Shown in pieces: positions 38,203-39,616 of a stretch of 39,616 bases of DNA. Under the pieces are notes generated by a model that worked only from the letters and a program-made list of their open reading frames with translations, had not been told where the DNA came from and did not search any database. Every line of letters begins with the position of its first letter. The stretch's first letter is position 1. The translations under genes were made by a program, and so were the position numbers. Origin of the DNA: a virus; the IMG/VR virus record IMGVR_UViG_3300046524_000373, positions 1 through 39,616 of that record. One strand, written 5' to 3'.

Positions 38203-38503
38203 TGACCAGAAACTCCCGTTCTGAAAGGGTTGATGCAGTGAACCCGGAATGGCCGGCTGAGGACTTTTCTAAGGCCAAACCAGCGAGCGAGGTGCTTGTG
38301 GGATTGTTTGGTAAAGCTCAGGCGAAGGAAATGCTCAAGCCCAAGCGGGGCAATCGGCAGTAACCAAAGAGCACTTCAAAGTTCGTTTTGACGCTGACGT
38401 GCTGGAGCGATTCTGCGCTTTCGGGCTAGGCTGGCAAAACGCGAATGAATGCCGCTTGGCCGATTGGCTCAAGACGCCCACGCCAGATGAGCTGAAGGCC
38501 TAA
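38202..38503 (+). pseudogene. Frameshifted BrnA-like antitoxin gene
   Basis: From ATG 38202 the frame reads NPEWPAEDFSKAKPASEVL and ends at TAA 38361 after 53 codons. A second frame from about 38351 continues as AVTKEHFKVRFDADVLERF, then GLGWQN and RLADWLKT, ending at 38501-38503. Joined, these match BrnA antitoxins (AKPASE, then RLDADV, GWQxRxN). A one-base loss, probably in GGGG 38347-38350, explains the break. Confidence 0.65.
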
Positions 38504-38504
38504 G

Positions 38505-38532
38505 GCAATAAGCCACCGATTTGGCTTATTGC
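38505..38532 (+). terminator. Hairpin after the brnA remnant
   Basis: GCAATAAGCC (38505-38514) and GGCTTATTGC (38523-38532) form a perfect 10-bp stem, loop ACCGATTT. It starts 1 bp after the brnA stop. The tail is TGTCTCG, so termination may be weak. Confidence 0.6.
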
Positions 38533-38606
38533 TGTCTCGTGATTAGCTTTTTTCAGCGATAACATAAATAAATCTGTTCCTTTTTTGTTTGCACGAAGGA
38601 GGTTGG

Positions 38607-38858
38607 ATGCCGGGTGCTGAAGCTTATGAGCCTTGGACATCCGGTTTTAAAAAAGCCCAAATGAGCGGCGTAAGAAATGGAGTTTTCACTGGCCCGTACA
38701 ACGGAAGTAAAGATATTGCGGCGCAAAACCACAACACTTCTTGGGAGTTTTCCTACGTTTCTCAGAGCTTGCCCGTCGGACCACCCGCCGCTAACCTTCT
38801 GAGGTCGCTGCAAACCCAGCGGCCGGAGGTGGAAGTCCGTATTGCTAAGGCGTTTTAA
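38607..38858 (+). CDS. Possible small gene, function unknown
   Basis: ATG 38607 follows AAGGAGG by 5 nt and opens an 83-aa frame: EAYEPWTSGFKKAQMSGV at the start and LQTQRPEVEVRIAKAF at the end. No family is recognised and a long antisense frame overlaps it, so coding status is open. The strong ribosome site is the main support. Confidence 0.35.
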   Translation: MPGAEAYEPWTSGFKKAQMSGVRNGVFTGPYNGSKDIAAQNHNTSWEFSYVSQSLPVGPPAANLLRSLQTQRPEVEVRIAKAF

Positions 38859-38883
38859 CTCCCGAAAATATTGGAGCTTCGCC

Positions 38884-39249
38884 ATGCGCAACAACACACG
38901 CAGTTCTTCACTTGACCAAACCGCATCGCCCGTCGACCCCAAGCTTCAAGCCGCAGCCCAGTGAGCAATCCATCATCACTTGCCCCCATCGGACGACGCT
39001 GCGTCCGCCGAACACCCAAGCAACAACCTATTCCTCGTAAACCCAACCATCGACCCCGAAACCCTCCTGGCCAACGCCGCCGAAAACCTCGCAGCCGCCA
39101 ACGAAATGGCCGCCACTTTGGCGTTCGATCTCGACGACTCCCAGCGTGCCATCGCCCTGGGCATCCAGCAGTTAATCGAGTTGAGCTCGCTGCTCGTTGA
39201 CCGAGCCCAGGAGCAGGTTGCGCCTGTAACCGCCTCAGTCAAAGCCTGA
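38884..39249 (+). pseudogene. DUF6124/DUF3077-like gene with in-frame stop
   Basis: ATG 38884, with GGAG 7 nt upstream, opens a frame of 26 codons that stops at TGA 38962-38964. The same frame then continues without break to 39249 with NNLFLVNPTIDPETLLANAA and LGIQQLIELSSLLVDRA, the core of a small protein family common in Pseudomonas. A restart at TTG 38980 would give 89 residues. Either the stop is a nonsense mutation or the shorter form is made. Confidence 0.55.
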
Positions 39250-39259
39250 TAACCAACCC

Positions 39260-39281
39260 TGCCGCCTCACCCAAGGCGGCA
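39260..39281 (+). terminator. Hairpin after the DUF6124-like gene
   Basis: TGCCGCCT (39260-39267) pairs with AGGCGGCA (39274-39281) around CACCCA. It lies 10 bp after the stop at 39249. There is no T run. Confidence 0.55.
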
Positions 39282-39395
39282 ACCTGAACTCATGCTGTCA
39301 CCCAGCAAAGTTTCATAACTCCCTGCGCCGTTGAGGTCTACGATCCCCTACTGAGAGAGGACCCCAGCGCCTCCAGCCCATAGGGAACTGAAACC

Positions 39396-39616
39396 ATGAT
39401 CTCGAACCTCGTCAAACTTGTGATGATCACCGGCACGTTGCTGTTGAGCGCTTGTTCATCTTCATCGAGCGTGACCAACAGCGACCCGTGCTTTTCAGGC
39501 GGGTGCCAGGCGTTTGGTGACCATAGCCCCAACAAAGCCGCGAAGATGAATTTTGGTGGCAGTGGGTTGGGGAGTAGTTATGGGGAGTATGGTTCGGGGT
39601 TGTTGCATGATGATTG
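39396..39616 (+). CDS. Small lipoprotein (truncated by window end)
   Basis: ATG 39396 opens a frame still open at the window edge. The N terminus is a lipoprotein signal (VKLVMITGTLLLSAC, acceptor Cys near 20) followed by a Ser-rich linker (SSSSSVTNSD) and a Gly/Ser-rich sequence with PNKAAKMNFGG. Outer or inner membrane anchoring and role are unknown. Confidence 0.7.
   Translation, partial: MISNLVKLVMITGTLLLSACSSSSSVTNSDPCFSGGCQAFGDHSPNKAAKMNFGGSGLGSSYGEYGSGLLHDD

Noticed and set aside
38553-38942. 129-codon minus-strand frame
   Set aside because: It overlaps the frame at 38607 that has a strong ribosome site and crosses the start of the DUF6124-like gene; its composition looks random.

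Overview
The window is from a Pseudomonas chromosome, most likely of the fluorescens lineage. It opens inside the KPAA-repeat tail of algP, has high-GC Pseudomonas codon use, and carries PrtN/PrtR-type regulation and small Pseudomonas-restricted proteins. About 33.5 kb of it (roughly 0.42 to 34.06 kb) is a prophage sitting directly behind the algP terminator. The remaining 5.5 kb is an accessory region holding a possible effector pair, a toxin-antitoxin pair and decayed genes.

Regulation and early region. A leftward operon of eleven small genes (4097 to 421) begins at a near-consensus promoter. It contains a KilAC-type protein, an HTH protein, an HD phosphohydrolase and two PrtN-type activators. 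A self-cleaving S24 repressor (PrtR/CI type, 6158-5433) faces a Cro-like gene (6237). Palindromic 15-bp sites TCAAC-N5-GTTGA occur at both control regions: two inside the leftward promoter, one over the repressor start codon and one at the rightward promoter. This suggests RecA-triggered repressor cleavage releases both arms and PrtN production. A membrane protein of the putative abortive-infection (AbiC-like) family lies between the two control regions and is probably expressed from the prophage state. Rightward follow a CII-like protein, a TraR/DksA zinc finger, a Toprim/VapE replication protein and an antiterminator Q-like protein. A leader then carries an 18-bp inverted repeat, a five-unit 11-bp array resembling a PrtN P-box, and an intrinsic terminator just before the holin.

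Late region. The head module is lambda-like: Nu1/GpA terminase, gpW, portal, ClpP-type protease, decoration protein, major capsid protein, FII and Z. The tail is P2/Mu-like and contractile: V, gp25/W, J, I, fibre with chaperone, sheath, tube, a duplicated E with E', tape measure, U, X and D. Lysis is split: the holin lies before the head genes, and the GH19 endolysin with nested spanins lies after the tail. The endolysin start is bracketed by two terminator-like hairpins. A Dam-type methylase ends the block.

Right boundary and accessory region. A 36-codon fragment resembling the N terminus of a tyrosine integrase (33947-34057) is the only recombinase trace, so the prophage is probably unable to excise. 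Beyond it are an AT-rich gene for a large protein with a two-TM ion-channel-like C terminus that lacks the usual GYG filter (34122-35606), a convergent DUF2971 gene, a ParE/RHH toxin-antitoxin pair, a decayed brnTA locus, a DUF6124-like gene with an in-frame stop, and a lipoprotein gene cut by the window edge.

All calls come from reading the sequence and recalling family motifs. No database search was run.
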